From positions 1 through 10,618 of the forward strand of contig CAMDAY010000058.1 in NCBI GenBank assembly GCA_945888895.1: DNA of 10,618 nucleotides. Direction: 5' to 3'. Below, one piece after another: positions 1 to 6,981 of this stretch. Source of the DNA: Dehalococcoides mccartyi (lineage in GTDB: Bacteria > Chloroflexota > Dehalococcoidia > UBA2979). The notes under the pieces are model-generated. The model was not told the DNA's origin and ran no database searches. It worked only from the letters and a program-made list of their open reading frames with translations. The position numbers and the translations under genes were made by a program. The stretch's first letter is position 1. Each line of letters begins with the position of its first letter.

Positions 1-1
1 C

Positions 2-307
2 GACGAGGAGTTGCGCCGCCACGAGCGTGCGCGCCAGACGGCGCAGCGCCGTCATGTCGAGGAGCTGGTCGAGGAGCTGGTCGAGGATGGCATCCGCCGC
101 GGGGAGATCCGCGCGGACGTGGACGCCAGCACGGTCGCCGAGCCACTGATCGCGCTGGCCACGGGCCTCGCGATCTTGCAGCTCACTGCGCCCGACGAGG
201 TCACGGTGCGCCGTGCCTCCGAGACGCTCGAGGATGCCGTGCGGAAACTCGCGACCGGTGAGATGGTCGCCGACTCCGGCGACGCACCGAGAGCCTCGAA
301 CGGCTAG
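2..307 (+). CDS. TetR-family transcriptional regulator, C-terminal part (5' end outside window)
   Basis: The open frame enters from the left edge and ends with TAG at 305-307, leaving about 101 residues. What is visible is helical and resembles the C-terminal ligand/dimerisation half of TetR regulators: an RGEIRADVD segment followed by a hydrophobic helix (EPLIALATGLAILQL) and an amphipathic closing helix. The DNA-binding helix-turn-helix lies outside the window, so the family call rests on the C-terminal pattern alone. Residues encoded at 59-87 contain a duplicated EELV unit from a 12-bp tandem repeat. The gene converges on the flavin reductase-like gene and their stop codons overlap in a CTAG. 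It may regulate the nearby flavin oxidoreductases, but no operator could be identified. The family is moderately sure; its target is unknown. Confidence 0.65.
   Translation, partial: DEELRRHERARQTAQRRHVEELVEELVEDGIRRGEIRADVDASTVAEPLIALATGLAILQLTAPDEVTVRRASETLEDAVRKLATGEMVADSGDAPRASNG
59..87 (+). repeat. 12-bp in-frame tandem repeat inside the TetR-like gene
   Basis: The unit GAGGAGCTGGTC occurs twice back to back (59-70 and 71-82) and is followed by a partial third copy (GAGGA). It encodes EELV-EELV-E in a predicted helix. Because the unit is a multiple of three, changes in copy number would lengthen or shorten the helix without breaking the frame. Confidence 0.8.
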
Positions 308-855
308 CCGCTGTAGGACCAGCCGGTGAACGTGGAGGTGAGCGGCTCGCCGCTGTTCAACACCTCCGCGTACAGAACTCGCCCGAGCACGAGCACGTGG
401 TCGCCCGCCTCGATGAACTGCTCCGCCGCGCACTCTGCGTAGGCGAGAGCATCATCGAGGATCGGGCAGCCGGGCGCGCGCTCTGACAACTGGTACGCGA
501 CGCCCGCGAGCTTGTCGTGCTGCTGCGCGGCAGCGCCGTCGCTGCGCCCCTTCACCTTCGACGCATCGGCCGGCTGCACGAAGCCGCGCGCCAGCGCCAT
601 GCCGTTGCCCTCCTGCGAGAGCAGGTTCACCACGAACGCCCCGTTGTCGCGGACGCGCGCGAGCGACGAGGAGTCCCGCTCAAACCCCACGGCGACCATC
701 CGCGGGTCGAACGAGATCTGCATCACCCAGTCGGCGATCATCGCGTTCGGCTGGCCGTCGCGCGTGGTGCCGATGACGTAGATGCCGTACGGGAACTCGT
801 GCATCGCCTCGCGGATGTCGTCGTCCTCGGTGCGCTGGATCTTGCCGGTGGTCAC
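304..855 (-). CDS. Flavin reductase-like (FMN-binding split-barrel) protein
   Basis: 183 residues, a normal length for the flavin-reductase-like family, which binds FMN or FAD and uses NAD(P)H to supply reduced flavin to partner oxygenases. The N-terminal half shows the family pattern: FPYGIYVIGT at about 21-30, NAMIADWVMQISFDPRMVAVG at about 37-57, then a serine-rich segment and NGAFVVNLL at 71-79. The start is GTG at 853-855 with a clear GAGGAGG ribosome site just upstream on the minus strand; no ATG competes. It is divergent from the luciferase-like gene at 915/924 across about 60-70 bp, so the two may share a control region. A role as reductase partner for the luciferase-like enzymes is inferred from position, not shown. 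It could instead act alone as an FMN-dependent reductase. Confidence 0.85.
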   Translation of the reverse strand: MTTGKIQRTEDDDIREAMHEFPYGIYVIGTTRDGQPNAMIADWVMQISFDPRMVAVGFERDSSSLARVRDNGAFVVNLLSQEGNGMALARGFVQPADASKVKGRSDGAAAQQHDKLAGVAYQLSERAPGCPILDDALAYAECAAEQFIEAGDHVLVLGRVLYAEVLNSGEPLTSTFTGWSYSG

Positions 856-910
856 GGGCGGCCTCCTCGAGGGGTGCGGGTGTCCTTCCCACCATACGGC
901 CGGACGCGAC

Positions 911-916
911 TACGAT
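911..916 (+). promoter_or_regulatory. Probable -10 box of a leaderless transcript (luciferase-like gene)
   Basis: TACGAT lies exactly 7 nt before the second in-frame ATG (924) of the luciferase-like gene and overlaps the first ATG (915). No Shine-Dalgarno precedes either ATG. This spacing is that of a leaderless promoter, with transcription starting at or next to the start codon, and it favours 924 as the true start. No convincing -35 was seen. Confidence 0.4.
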
Positions 917-1940
917 GCCCGGCATGAGCCCCATCAAGCGAGTCAGCGTCCTCGACCAGTCCCCGATCCGCGAAGGCGGCACGGCGGGCGACGCGCTGCG
1001 CGAAAGCGCCGAGCTGGCGAAGACCGCCGAGGCCCTCGGCTACCACCGCTTCTGGCTCGCCGAGCACCACAACCGCGCGGGCCTGGCCTGCGTGGCACCG
1101 GAGATCGTGATCGCGCACGTGGGCGCGCAGACCTCGAGGATCCGCATCGGCTCGGGCGGGGTGATGCTGACGCACTACGCCAGCCTGAAAGTCGCGGAGC
1201 AGTTCCGCACGCTGGAGACGCTGTTCCCCAGCCGCATCGACCTCGGCGTCGGCCGCGCGCCCGGGAGCGACATGCACACCGCCCGCGCGCTCTCGCACGG
1301 CCCCGGCGCGCTGCCGATCGATGCGTACCCGCAGCAGATCACCGACCTCGTGCACTACCTCGAGGACTCGCTGCCGGAGACGCATCCGTTCTTCGGCATC
1401 CACGCCAGCCCCACGGGGAGCGGGATGCCCGAGGTATGGATGCTCGGCTCGTCCCTCGACAGCGCGTACTTCGCCGCGAAGCTCGGGCTGCCGTTCTCCT
1501 TCGCGCAGTTCATTGCGCCGGAGACGGGCGAGAAGGCCGCCGAAACCTATCGCAGCAACTTCACGCCCTCGCGCTGGTGCGCGGAGCCGCGCATCTCCGT
1601 CGGCGTCTCGACGATCTGCGCACCGACCGAGGCCGAGGCGATCGACCTGTCGTGGAGCCGCTACTGCTGGCGCTTCCGCCGCGGCCAGGTGCCCTCGGTC
1701 GAGACGGCGCTGGCGTTCGGCTACTCCGAGGCGGAGCGCGAGTACGTCCGCTACCACCGCGCCCAGTCCGCGGTCGGCGACCCGCAGCAGGTGAAGGCGC
1801 GCCTTGAAGCGATCGCCGAGCAGCTCACCGCCGACGAGGTCATCGTCCTATCGATCACCTACGACTTCGAGGCGCGCCTGCGCTCGTACCGCCTCGTCGC
1901 GGAGGCTTTCGGCCTCGTCGACGGCATCGCGACCCTCTAG
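915..1940 (+). CDS. LLM class flavin-dependent oxidoreductase (luciferase family, group 1)
   Basis: 341 residues from ATG 915, or 338 from ATG 924, the usual length for the group-1 branch of bacterial luciferase-like monooxygenases. Recognisable elements are the N-terminal SVLDQSPI strand (11-18), the AEHHN segment (49-53), a long beta-alpha stretch with IRIGSGGVMLTHYASLKVAEQF (76-97) and the phosphate-loop-like GVGRAPG (111-117). Members fold as a TIM barrel and use FMN (some use F420) to oxidise small organic substrates; the substrate here cannot be told. The gene is divergent from a flavin reductase, a plausible source of reduced FMN. A -10-like TACGAT seven bases before ATG 924 and the absence of a ribosome site suggest the shorter start and leaderless translation. 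It converges on the membrane-protein gene ending at 1994. Confidence 0.9.
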   Translation: MPGMSPIKRVSVLDQSPIREGGTAGDALRESAELAKTAEALGYHRFWLAEHHNRAGLACVAPEIVIAHVGAQTSRIRIGSGGVMLTHYASLKVAEQFRTLETLFPSRIDLGVGRAPGSDMHTARALSHGPGALPIDAYPQQITDLVHYLEDSLPETHPFFGIHASPTGSGMPEVWMLGSSLDSAYFAAKLGLPFSFAQFIAPETGEKAAETYRSNFTPSRWCAEPRISVGVSTICAPTEAEAIDLSWSRYCWRFRRGQVPSVETALAFGYSEAEREYVRYHRAQSAVGDPQQVKARLEAIAEQLTADEVIVLSITYDFEARLRSYRLVAEAFGLVDGIATL

Positions 1941-1950
1941 GTGCCTTGAT

Positions 1951-1967
1951 GGCCGGGATACCCGGCC
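1951..1967. repeat. Inverted repeat between convergent genes (7-bp stem, ATA loop)
   Basis: GGCCGGG-ATA-CCCGGCC forms a 7-bp GC stem with a 3-nt loop, 10 nt after the stop of the luciferase-like gene and 26 nt past the stop of the opposing membrane-protein gene. It lacks a T-tract on either side, so it is not a classical Rho-independent terminator, though it could stall transcription or protect 3' ends. Nearly the same sequence recurs at 7165-7180 behind the MFS gene. Confidence 0.5.
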
Positions 1968-1993
1968 CGGCGCCCAGACCTTCGGGCCTCCCG

Positions 1994-2503
1994 CTAGCCG
2001 ATCGGCTCGTCGCTCTGCCGAGGCACGCCTGACAGCGAGAATGCGGTGTCGACGAGGTCGGCGCTGCCCTCGATCTCACTCTCCACGGTGAGGAACTCCG
2101 TGTCGTGATGCACCAGCTTGTAGCGCGTGTTGCCGAGGTACTCGACGCGCTCGATGCGCTGGAGATCGCTCCAGTCAACGTGGTGCAGCACCTTGCCGAG
2201 GTGCAGCGCGGACGCGCCGGTCTTCGTCAAGACGATCGCGGTGGCGGTACTGCGCCACGTCAGCAGCACCACGGGAACCATGATCAGCGTGACGACCGAG
2301 GCGAACAAGCCGAAGCCGATGCCTTCTGCACGCTGCAACACGAGGCCGACCGTCAGCGAGATCACCGAGACGATCAGCGGCAGCGCGAACGACGCGTTCT
2401 GCCACCACCGCGAGTCGTTCACGTAGACGCGCACCACGTCACGCATCGCCTCGATGGCGGCGGTGTCGCGGGCGTGCGGTGGGGAGGCGGTGGCGTCGGG
2501 CAC
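1994..2503 (-). CDS. Small two-helix membrane protein with a PH-like C-terminal domain, function unknown
   Basis: 169 residues. A charged N-terminal segment (1-36) is followed by two hydrophobic membrane helices at about 38-57 and 62-83. A soluble C-terminal part (about 85-165) alternates strands and ends in a helix (ADLVDTAFSLSG), resembling small bacterial PH-like membrane proteins. That resemblance is by pattern only, and no catalytic motif is visible. The call uses GTG 2501-2503, 10 nt after the stop of the upstream luciferase-like gene; an internal ATG at 2444-2446 (residue 20) would keep both helices and is a real alternative. Its tight spacing makes it the second gene of an operon with that oxidoreductase. 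Confidence 0.7.
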   Translation of the reverse strand: MPDATASPPHARDTAAIEAMRDVVRVYVNDSRWWQNASFALPLIVSVISLTVGLVLQRAEGIGFGLFASVVTLIMVPVVLLTWRSTATAIVLTKTGASALHLGKVLHHVDWSDLQRIERVEYLGNTRYKLVHHDTEFLTVESEIEGSADLVDTAFSLSGVPRQSDEPIG

Positions 2504-2513
2504 GAGGATCGCG

Positions 2514-3431
2514 CTACAGGTCCGCGATGCGCTCGCGCACCTCGGCGAGGCGCGCGATGCTCTTCATGGTCAGGCCGTGCTGCTCCGGGATCAGGCTGCG
2601 CACGATGACGTCGGTGATCCCCATCTCGGCGAGCGGCTTCAACTGCTCCGCCACCGTCTCCGCCGAGCCGTACAGCATGGAGCTGCGATCCCCGGTGAAC
2701 CGATCGAGGATCGGCGCGAGCACCTCGGCGGCCTCCTCGTCCGTGCTGCCGACGAAGACGTTGCGGCGCACGGCCACCGCCGCGGGCGCGCGGCCGTGCA
2801 TCTGGGCGCGCTCGAGGTACTCGGCGGTCTGGGCCGCGATCTCTGCGTTCCCGGCCCGCGTCCCGTCGGCGATCCACCCCTCGGCGAGGCGCGCGGCGCG
2901 GTCGATCGAGGGCGAGACGCTGCCGCCGATCCACACCTCGAGCGGCTCGGGCGTGACCGGCGACACGATCGCGTTGCTGATCTTGAAGCGGCCATCGCTC
3001 GACACCGTCTCGCCCTTCAACAGGCGGCGAACGATGTCCAGCGACTCCTCGAACATCGAGGGGCGGTACTTGGCGTTCACGCCCATCGCCGGGGACGCGG
3101 CGTCGTCGCGCCCGATCGCGCACTGCATGATGAAGCGACCCTGGTGGATCGAGGCCAGCGTACCGACCTGCTCGGCGACGAGCACCGGGTTCCAGAGCGG
3201 CAGCAGGAACAGCACACCGGCGGGCTTGTCGCCCCACTCCGCGAGGAGGCGTCCCATCATCGGCGTGTTCTGGTAGTAGGCCCCGGTCCCCGTCGAGTGG
3301 TGGTCGCCGATGAACAGCGAGTCGAGGTCGGCGCCACGGGCCGCAGCCGCGCGCTCGATCATCCAACGCGCACCGTCGCGCGCGCTCGTGGCACTACTGT
3401 AGGCGCTGGTGAGCGAGATGCCGAGGCGCAT
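2514..3431 (-). CDS. LLM class oxidoreductase (F420- or FMN-dependent, luciferase-like)
   Basis: 305 residues, typical of the single-subunit luciferase-like family whose members often use coenzyme F420 or FMN. Visible family features are the RLGISL opening strand, FIGDHHSTG at about 40-48, the LLPLWNPVLVAEQVGTLASIHQGRF helix-strand at about 77-100 followed by a conserved IG, VWIGG at about 165-169 with an adjacent SPSIDRAARLAEGW segment, and a C-terminal YGSAETVAEQLKPLAEMGITDVIV. The last is the usual closing motif in which the enzyme filters on barrel position. Start is ATG 3429-3431. It is the first gene of a probable two-gene operon with the membrane protein 10 nt downstream. It is only distantly like the group-1 paralogue at 915, so the two probably act on different substrates. 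Cofactor choice cannot be decided from sequence alone. Confidence 0.9.
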   Translation of the reverse strand: MRLGISLTSAYSSATSARDGARWMIERAAAARGADLDSLFIGDHHSTGTGAYYQNTPMMGRLLAEWGDKPAGVLFLLPLWNPVLVAEQVGTLASIHQGRFIMQCAIGRDDAASPAMGVNAKYRPSMFEESLDIVRRLLKGETVSSDGRFKISNAIVSPVTPEPLEVWIGGSVSPSIDRAARLAEGWIADGTRAGNAEIAAQTAEYLERAQMHGRAPAAVAVRRNVFVGSTDEEAAEVLAPILDRFTGDRSSMLYGSAETVAEQLKPLAEMGITDVIVRSLIPEQHGLTMKSIARLAEVRERIADL

Positions 3432-3496
3432 GAGGACCCTCTCTGAGCGTGGCCGAGGTGCCTCGACCGGAACGTCAGTCTACCGCCGGGCCGACA

Positions 3497-3502
3497 TACA
3501 CT
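3497..3502 (+). promoter_or_regulatory. Possible -10 box for the DUF2277 gene
   Basis: TACACT lies 35 nt before the DUF2277 ATG, leaving a leader that contains a GAGGAG ribosome site at 3526-3531. No good -35 was found at the right distance, so this is tentative. Confidence 0.25.
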
Positions 3503-3537
3503 CGAAGGGCATCCAAACACCGTCCGAGGAGCCGCCG

Positions 3538-3762
3538 ATGTGCCGATCCATCAAGCGCCTGCGCCCGACCGCCGGGAGCGACGAGCCCCACGCCACGTCC
3601 GAGGAGATCGAGGCCGCTGCGCTCCAGTTCGTGCGCAAGATCAGCGGCTTCCAGCGCCCCTCCCCTGCCAACAGCGGGGCGTTTGAGGCAGCCGTGCAGG
3701 AGATCGCGCACATCTCGACGCATCTGCTCGCGGATCTCAAGGTCGGGGCGCGTTCGAAGTAG
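3538..3762 (+). CDS. DUF2277 family protein
   Basis: 74 residues, the usual size of DUF2277 proteins, whose function is unknown. The sequence matches the family closely: it begins MCRSIKRLRP, continues with an acidic EEIEAAALQFVRKISGFQRPS block and then ANSGAFEAAVQEIAHISTHLLADL. ATG 3538 is chosen because the family starts with exactly this MCR-x-IK sequence and a GAGGAG ribosome site ends 6 nt upstream; a longer frame upstream to 3409 is open but would overlap the start of the divergent oxidoreductase and has no family support. The gene is divergent from the LLM oxidoreductase at 3431 and converges on the M3 peptidase, with a hairpin element between them. Confidence 0.9.
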   Translation: MCRSIKRLRPTAGSDEPHATSEEIEAAALQFVRKISGFQRPSPANSGAFEAAVQEIAHISTHLLADLKVGARSK

Positions 3763-3774
3763 GAGCAGCAGAGG

Positions 3775-3857
3775 CCCTAACCCTCTCCCGCTTCGCAGGA
3801 GAGGGGATCGGATCCGGCTCCCTCTCCTGCGCAGCGGGAGAGGGCGCGGGGTGAGGG
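3775..3857. repeat. REP/MITE-like double hairpin in a convergent intergenic region
   Basis: An imperfect palindrome of about 83 bp centred on the GGATCC-like core near 3811. Each half is itself a hairpin: CCCTCTCC (3781-3788) pairs with GGAGAGGG (3798-3805), and CCCTCTCC (3820-3827) pairs with GGAGAGGG (3837-3844). The flanks read CCCTAA on the left and GGGTGAGGG on the right. This CCCTCTCC...GGAGAGGG style resembles dispersed intergenic palindromes found in many copies in several GC-rich bacteria, from memory rather than a search. It fills most of the 130 bp between the DUF2277 and M3 stop codons and could also end transcription from both sides. Confidence 0.75.
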
Positions 3858-3892
3858 CGCACCACGACGCTCGTTCAAAACAACACCCCCCG

Positions 3893-5875
3893 CTACAGCC
3901 CGATCTCGCGCAGGAACGCCTCCGTGCTCGGCTCGCGGCCGAGGAACGCACGCAGCAGGTCAGCGCCGTCCATCGTCCCGCCCGCCTCGAGGATCGTGGT
4001 GCGGTAGTGGCGGCCGACGGCCTCGTTTCCGGCGGGCAGGTCGCCCCCGGGGTCCTCAGCGAATCGGGCGGCCATGTCGTCGCCGTAGACCTGCGACCAC
4101 AGGTAGCCGTAGTAACCCGCGTCGTAGCCGAACAGGTGGCCGAAGCCTGCCTGGAAGTGCGTGCCCTCGCTGAACGGGAAGCCGGTGATCGGGTGGAGTG
4201 CCGCCGCGATCGCGTCGGTGTCCTTCGTCCGGCCCTCCGAGTGGTACGCGAAGTCGAGGCGCGCAAAGTACAGCTGCCGCAGGTAGTGCACGCCGCTCGC
4301 GACGTTCTTCGCCGCGATCATCCGGTCGAGGAGCGCGGGCGGCAGCGGCTCGCCCGTGGTGACGTGCTTCGTGAAGCCGGCGAGCACCGCTGCGTCCCAC
4401 GCCCAGTGCTCCAGCATCTGCGACGGAGCCTCAACGAAGTCGCGCTGCACGGCGGTGCCCGCGAAGCGTGCGTAGGGGGCGCGCGTCAGCACCTGGTGCA
4501 GGATGTGGCCGAACTCGTGGAAGAGCGTGTTCACCTCGGAGTGACGGAGCAGGCTCGGGGTGTCGGCCATGGGCTTCGTGAAGTTCGCGACCATCGCCGA
4601 GACGCCCGTCTGGTACGCACCATCTTCGAGGCGCCTGCCGGGGCGCAGCGTGAACGCAGCGGCGTGGCCGTACTTGTCGGGCCGTGGGTGCAGGTCGAGG
4701 TAGAACGCGCCGAGGTGCTCATCACTGTCGGCGTTCTGCACGTTGAACAGCCGCACATCCTCGTGCCAGGCGCACGGCTCGGGCACCTCGACGAACCACA
4801 CGCCGAAGAGGCGCGGGTACAGCGCGAACATGCCGTCCAGTGTGGCGTCGAGGGGGAAGTACTCAGCGACGGCGAACGAGTCGACCTCGTAGCGCTCTTG
4901 CATGATGCGCTGCTGGTAGAACCGCCAGTCCCACTGGTGCAGCACCGAGCCGGGATCGCCCGTGTGCGCCCGCTTCGACGCCGTCAGCTCCGCGAGGTCG
5001 ATGTCCGCCTTCACGCGCACGCGCGCCTCGAGGTCCACGAGGAAGGCCGTCGCGGTCTCGGGCGTCTCCGCCATCCGCGTCTCGATCGCGTAGTGCGCCC
5101 ACGAGGCGTATCCGAGCGTGGTCGCGATCTCGTCGCGGATCGCGATCGCCTCCTCGAGGATCGGCAGGTTCTCCTGCGCGGCCTTGTCCTGGTTGAGCAG
5201 GAACAACTCCCGACGCAGATCCTCACGCTCCGCGGACTCGAGGAACGGGTAGAACTCCGGGTACTCCAGCGACACCCGGTATGCGCTCGTGCCTCGACGC
5301 TGCAGGCCCTCGATGTATGACGCCGGCAGGCCGATGAGGTCCTCACGACTCAGCCATAGCGCGTCGTCCGCCTCGTCGATGTGGCGACGGAAGTCGACGC
5401 TGAGTGCGACGAGCCGCTCCTTCAGCGCCTGCACCCGCGCGCGCTCCTCGACGCCGGCGAGGAAGCCGTTGCGCCGGAAGTCGCGCATCACGTGGTCGAG
5501 GTACCGCCGCTCAAGGGGCGCGAGCGTCGACGCCTCGGCCATCTGCCCATAGGCGAGGACGGCGGCGTGCACGTCCTCGCGGAAGCCGAGCGTGGTGCCG
5601 TAGGTGTCGAGGCGCTGCTCGAACTCGCGCGCCTCGTTGCGAAGCGCCTCGTCAGCCGCGACGTTCGAGAGGAACCCGTACCGCCCGCCCGCGATCGAGA
5701 GCGTCGCTCGCACCTCGTCCAGCGGGAGCACCGTGTTCGCGAAGGTGCAGTCGAGGGCTGGCGTGGCGACGAGCCCGGCGAGGAGCCCTTCGCAGCGTGC
5801 GATCGCGGCATCGCCTGCCGCACGGAGATCGGCGGGGGTGATGGTGGTGTAGTCGAAGAAGGGTGCCTCTGCCAT
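3893..5875 (-). CDS. M3-family zinc oligopeptidase (thimet oligopeptidase / oligopeptidase A-like)
   Basis: 660 residues, the usual length for M3 oligopeptidases, cytoplasmic zinc enzymes that cut short peptides. The HEFGH zinc-binding motif is at 453-457 within VNTLFHEFGHILH, and the third ligand is Glu482, exactly 25 residues after His457, in DFVEAPSQMLEHW. Upstream is the family's DLHPRPDKYGHAA segment (about 394-406), and near the C-terminus FGHLFGYDAGYYGYLWSQVYGDDM, which carries the conserved tyrosine/histidine region of the substrate site. No signal peptide is seen. ATG 5873-5875 lacks a clear ribosome site but has CATCAT six bases upstream, so it may be translated leaderless. The carbonic anhydrase lies upstream on the same strand, 145 bp away; no functional link is evident. 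M3A versus another M3 branch is undecided. Confidence 0.93.
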   Translation of the reverse strand: MAEAPFFDYTTITPADLRAAGDAAIARCEGLLAGLVATPALDCTFANTVLPLDEVRATLSIAGGRYGFLSNVAADEALRNEAREFEQRLDTYGTTLGFREDVHAAVLAYGQMAEASTLAPLERRYLDHVMRDFRRNGFLAGVEERARVQALKERLVALSVDFRRHIDEADDALWLSREDLIGLPASYIEGLQRRGTSAYRVSLEYPEFYPFLESAEREDLRRELFLLNQDKAAQENLPILEEAIAIRDEIATTLGYASWAHYAIETRMAETPETATAFLVDLEARVRVKADIDLAELTASKRAHTGDPGSVLHQWDWRFYQQRIMQERYEVDSFAVAEYFPLDATLDGMFALYPRLFGVWFVEVPEPCAWHEDVRLFNVQNADSDEHLGAFYLDLHPRPDKYGHAAAFTLRPGRRLEDGAYQTGVSAMVANFTKPMADTPSLLRHSEVNTLFHEFGHILHQVLTRAPYARFAGTAVQRDFVEAPSQMLEHWAWDAAVLAGFTKHVTTGEPLPPALLDRMIAAKNVASGVHYLRQLYFARLDFAYHSEGRTKDTDAIAAALHPITGFPFSEGTHFQAGFGHLFGYDAGYYGYLWSQVYGDDMAARFAEDPGGDLPAGNEAVGRHYRTTILEAGGTMDGADLLRAFLGREPSTEAFLREIGL

Positions 5876-5881
5876 GCACCC

Positions 5882-5887
5882 ATGATG
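5882..5887 (-). promoter_or_regulatory. Possible leaderless -10 box of the M3 peptidase gene
   Basis: On the minus strand CATCAT ends 6 nt before the ATG of the peptidase, the same geometry as in the MFS and RNase D genes. It differs from TATAAT at two positions and has no obvious -35, so it is weak on its own. Confidence 0.3.
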
Positions 5888-5936
5888 CCCCAGAAGCGGC
5901 CGACCGGGACCGCCAGAAGTGCAGGGCGGCTTCCTC

Positions 5937-5950
5937 GGGCTCCGGGAGCC
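5937..5950. repeat. Short hairpin after the carbonic anhydrase gene
   Basis: GGCTC (5938-5942) pairs with GAGCC (5946-5950) around a CGG loop, about 70 nt past the carbonic anhydrase stop. There is no T-tract, so a terminator role is only possible. No gene was seen in the 145-bp gap 5876-6020 that contains it. Confidence 0.3.
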
Positions 5951-6189
5951 ACGTCTCTGCCCAGGCGCGATCCTCGAGCAGCTACGGGTACCGGTCGTGC
6001 CGATGTTCCGAAGCGCCGAGCTACGTCGAGGGCAGCAGCTTGTAGATGGCGTCTTTCAGGACGTCGCGTGCCTTCTGCGGCTGCACGGGGCGCGCGTTCG
6101 GCTTGATGATCGCGTTGAAGGCCTTTACCTGCGCCTCCGACACGCTTGTGGGCACCTGTAGCACCTGCCAGCGCACGCCCTCCGTGCAC

Positions 6190-6197
6190 GGGGGGGG
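6190..6197. repeat. G8 homopolymer at a frameshift in the carbonic anhydrase
   Basis: Eight Gs on the plus strand (C8 in the gene) just after the LTTPP codons. With seven, the reading frame continues into the conserved CTEGVRW segment; with eight it runs into an unrelated tail. The tract is therefore one base over the in-frame length. Confidence 0.85.
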
Positions 6198-6582
6198 TCG
6201 TGAGCGATCCCGCGTAGCGGTACATCGAGCGGTCCTTCGGCAGCGCGGTCGCGAGGTCGAAGCTCGGCAGTGCCTTCTTCTCTTCGGTGCTCTTCGGGAG
6301 CGCCGCCCAGATGGGGGCGAGCGCCTCGTTGTCCTTTCCCGCCTCGTGCAGCACGCCGAGGACGGCCAGTTCGCCCTTGGCGCTCTTGTGCACGAAGTGC
6401 GTCTCCATCGCGAAGCGTTTGCCGCCCACCGTGTGCTCGGACGGCGCGTGGAAGTGGAACTGCACGAGGGTATACGGGACGCCGTCGACCTCGATCGCAC
6501 CGCCGTTGGCGACGTCGGCCTGGATCGTGTGCCCATTGTTCTGGACGCTCAGCGGCGCAGGCTGCCATTTGATGTTTGTGCG

Positions 6583-6592
6583 CCCCCCCCCC
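6583..6592. repeat. C10 homopolymer at a frameshift in the carbonic anhydrase
   Basis: Ten Cs on the plus strand (G10 in the gene), directly after the SPIDIASTQAG codons. Nine would keep the frame into the NIKWQPAPLSVQNNGH segment of the carbonic anhydrase; ten leave it. A tract this long is prone both to replication slippage and to sequencing error. Confidence 0.85.
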
Positions 6593-6950
6593 GCCCGCCT
6601 GCGTACTGGCGATGTCGATGGGCGACTGCGTGGATCCGCTGCTGCACACCGCGTTCTCGGGAGCGAGCTCGCCCCACTTCTCCGGGCTCGCAGCACCCTC
6701 GTACGCCCGGTGCTTCGCGTCGTGGCCGACCGCGGGTTTCGCCCCCGGCTTCGCGGCAGCACCATGTGCGTCGGCCGCAGCGCCTTCCTCGCTACCTGCG
6801 CGCTTCAGCGCGGTGACCTCCTTGCGAAGCGCAGCAAGGTCGTCCTTCGAGGCGGCATCGCCGGCGCCACACGCGGCCAGGACGGTGACCGCCCCGCCCG
6901 CCAGGAGCCACGTCGAGGTGCGACGCGCGAACAGGCGGCGCGACATGCGC

Positions 6951-6981
6951 GGCATCGCGGCATCGCGGCATCGCGGCATCG
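6951..6981. repeat. 8-bp tandem repeat (GGCATCGC, 3.9 copies) at the 5' end of the carbonic anhydrase gene
   Basis: Three complete GGCATCGC units and a fourth lacking its last base lie 5 bp upstream of ATG 6946. Eight is not a multiple of three, so copy number decides which upstream start reads into the lipoprotein frame. ATG 7022 has a GGAG ribosome site ending 6 nt upstream but is out of frame now; adding one unit, or removing two, would put it in frame. Confidence 0.85.

Larger units (their letters stand above)
6021..6946 (-). pseudogene. Lipoprotein alpha-carbonic anhydrase, frame broken at two homopolymer tracts
   Basis: Three consecutive frames join into one 307-residue alpha-class carbonic anhydrase (CO2 hydration, zinc enzyme, exported). 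From ATG 6946 the N-terminus is a lipoprotein signal (MSRRLFARR, hydrophobic core, lipobox LAAC with Cys26), then a short coiled coil and an Ala/Lys/His linker, then the domain: WGELAPENAVC and QSPIDI (about 91-112). The frame then breaks in a G10 run on the coding strand (6583-6592); nine Gs would restore it. The next part carries NNGHTIQ, FHFH (zinc His164, His166), SEH (Glu170) and ETHFVH (His183), up to LTTPP (Thr249). It breaks again in a C8 run (6190-6197); seven Cs would restore it into CTEGVRW and the end KLLPST. All catalytic residues survive, so recent loss, assembly error or phase variation are all possible. Starts at TTG 7003 or, if the repeat number changed, ATG 7022 are alternatives. 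Confidence 0.85.

Noticed and set aside
856..914. TetR operator palindrome in the divergent flavin reductase/luciferase-like intergenic region
   Set aside because: No convincing inverted repeat of operator size was found there.
782..1807. Alternative plus-strand frame of 341 codons overlapping the luciferase-like gene
   Set aside because: Out of frame with a clearly recognised protein and composed of Arg/Pro/Ala-rich shadow sequence.
3449..5320. Long plus-strand open frame (623 codons) antisense to the M3 peptidase
   Set aside because: Arg-rich, low-complexity translation with no family features; a GC-rich shadow of the peptidase gene.
6583..6592. Programmed transcriptional slippage producing functional carbonic anhydrase
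   Set aside because: Known slippage sites are mostly A/T tracts and two events would be needed on the same transcript; tract-length variation or read error is simpler.
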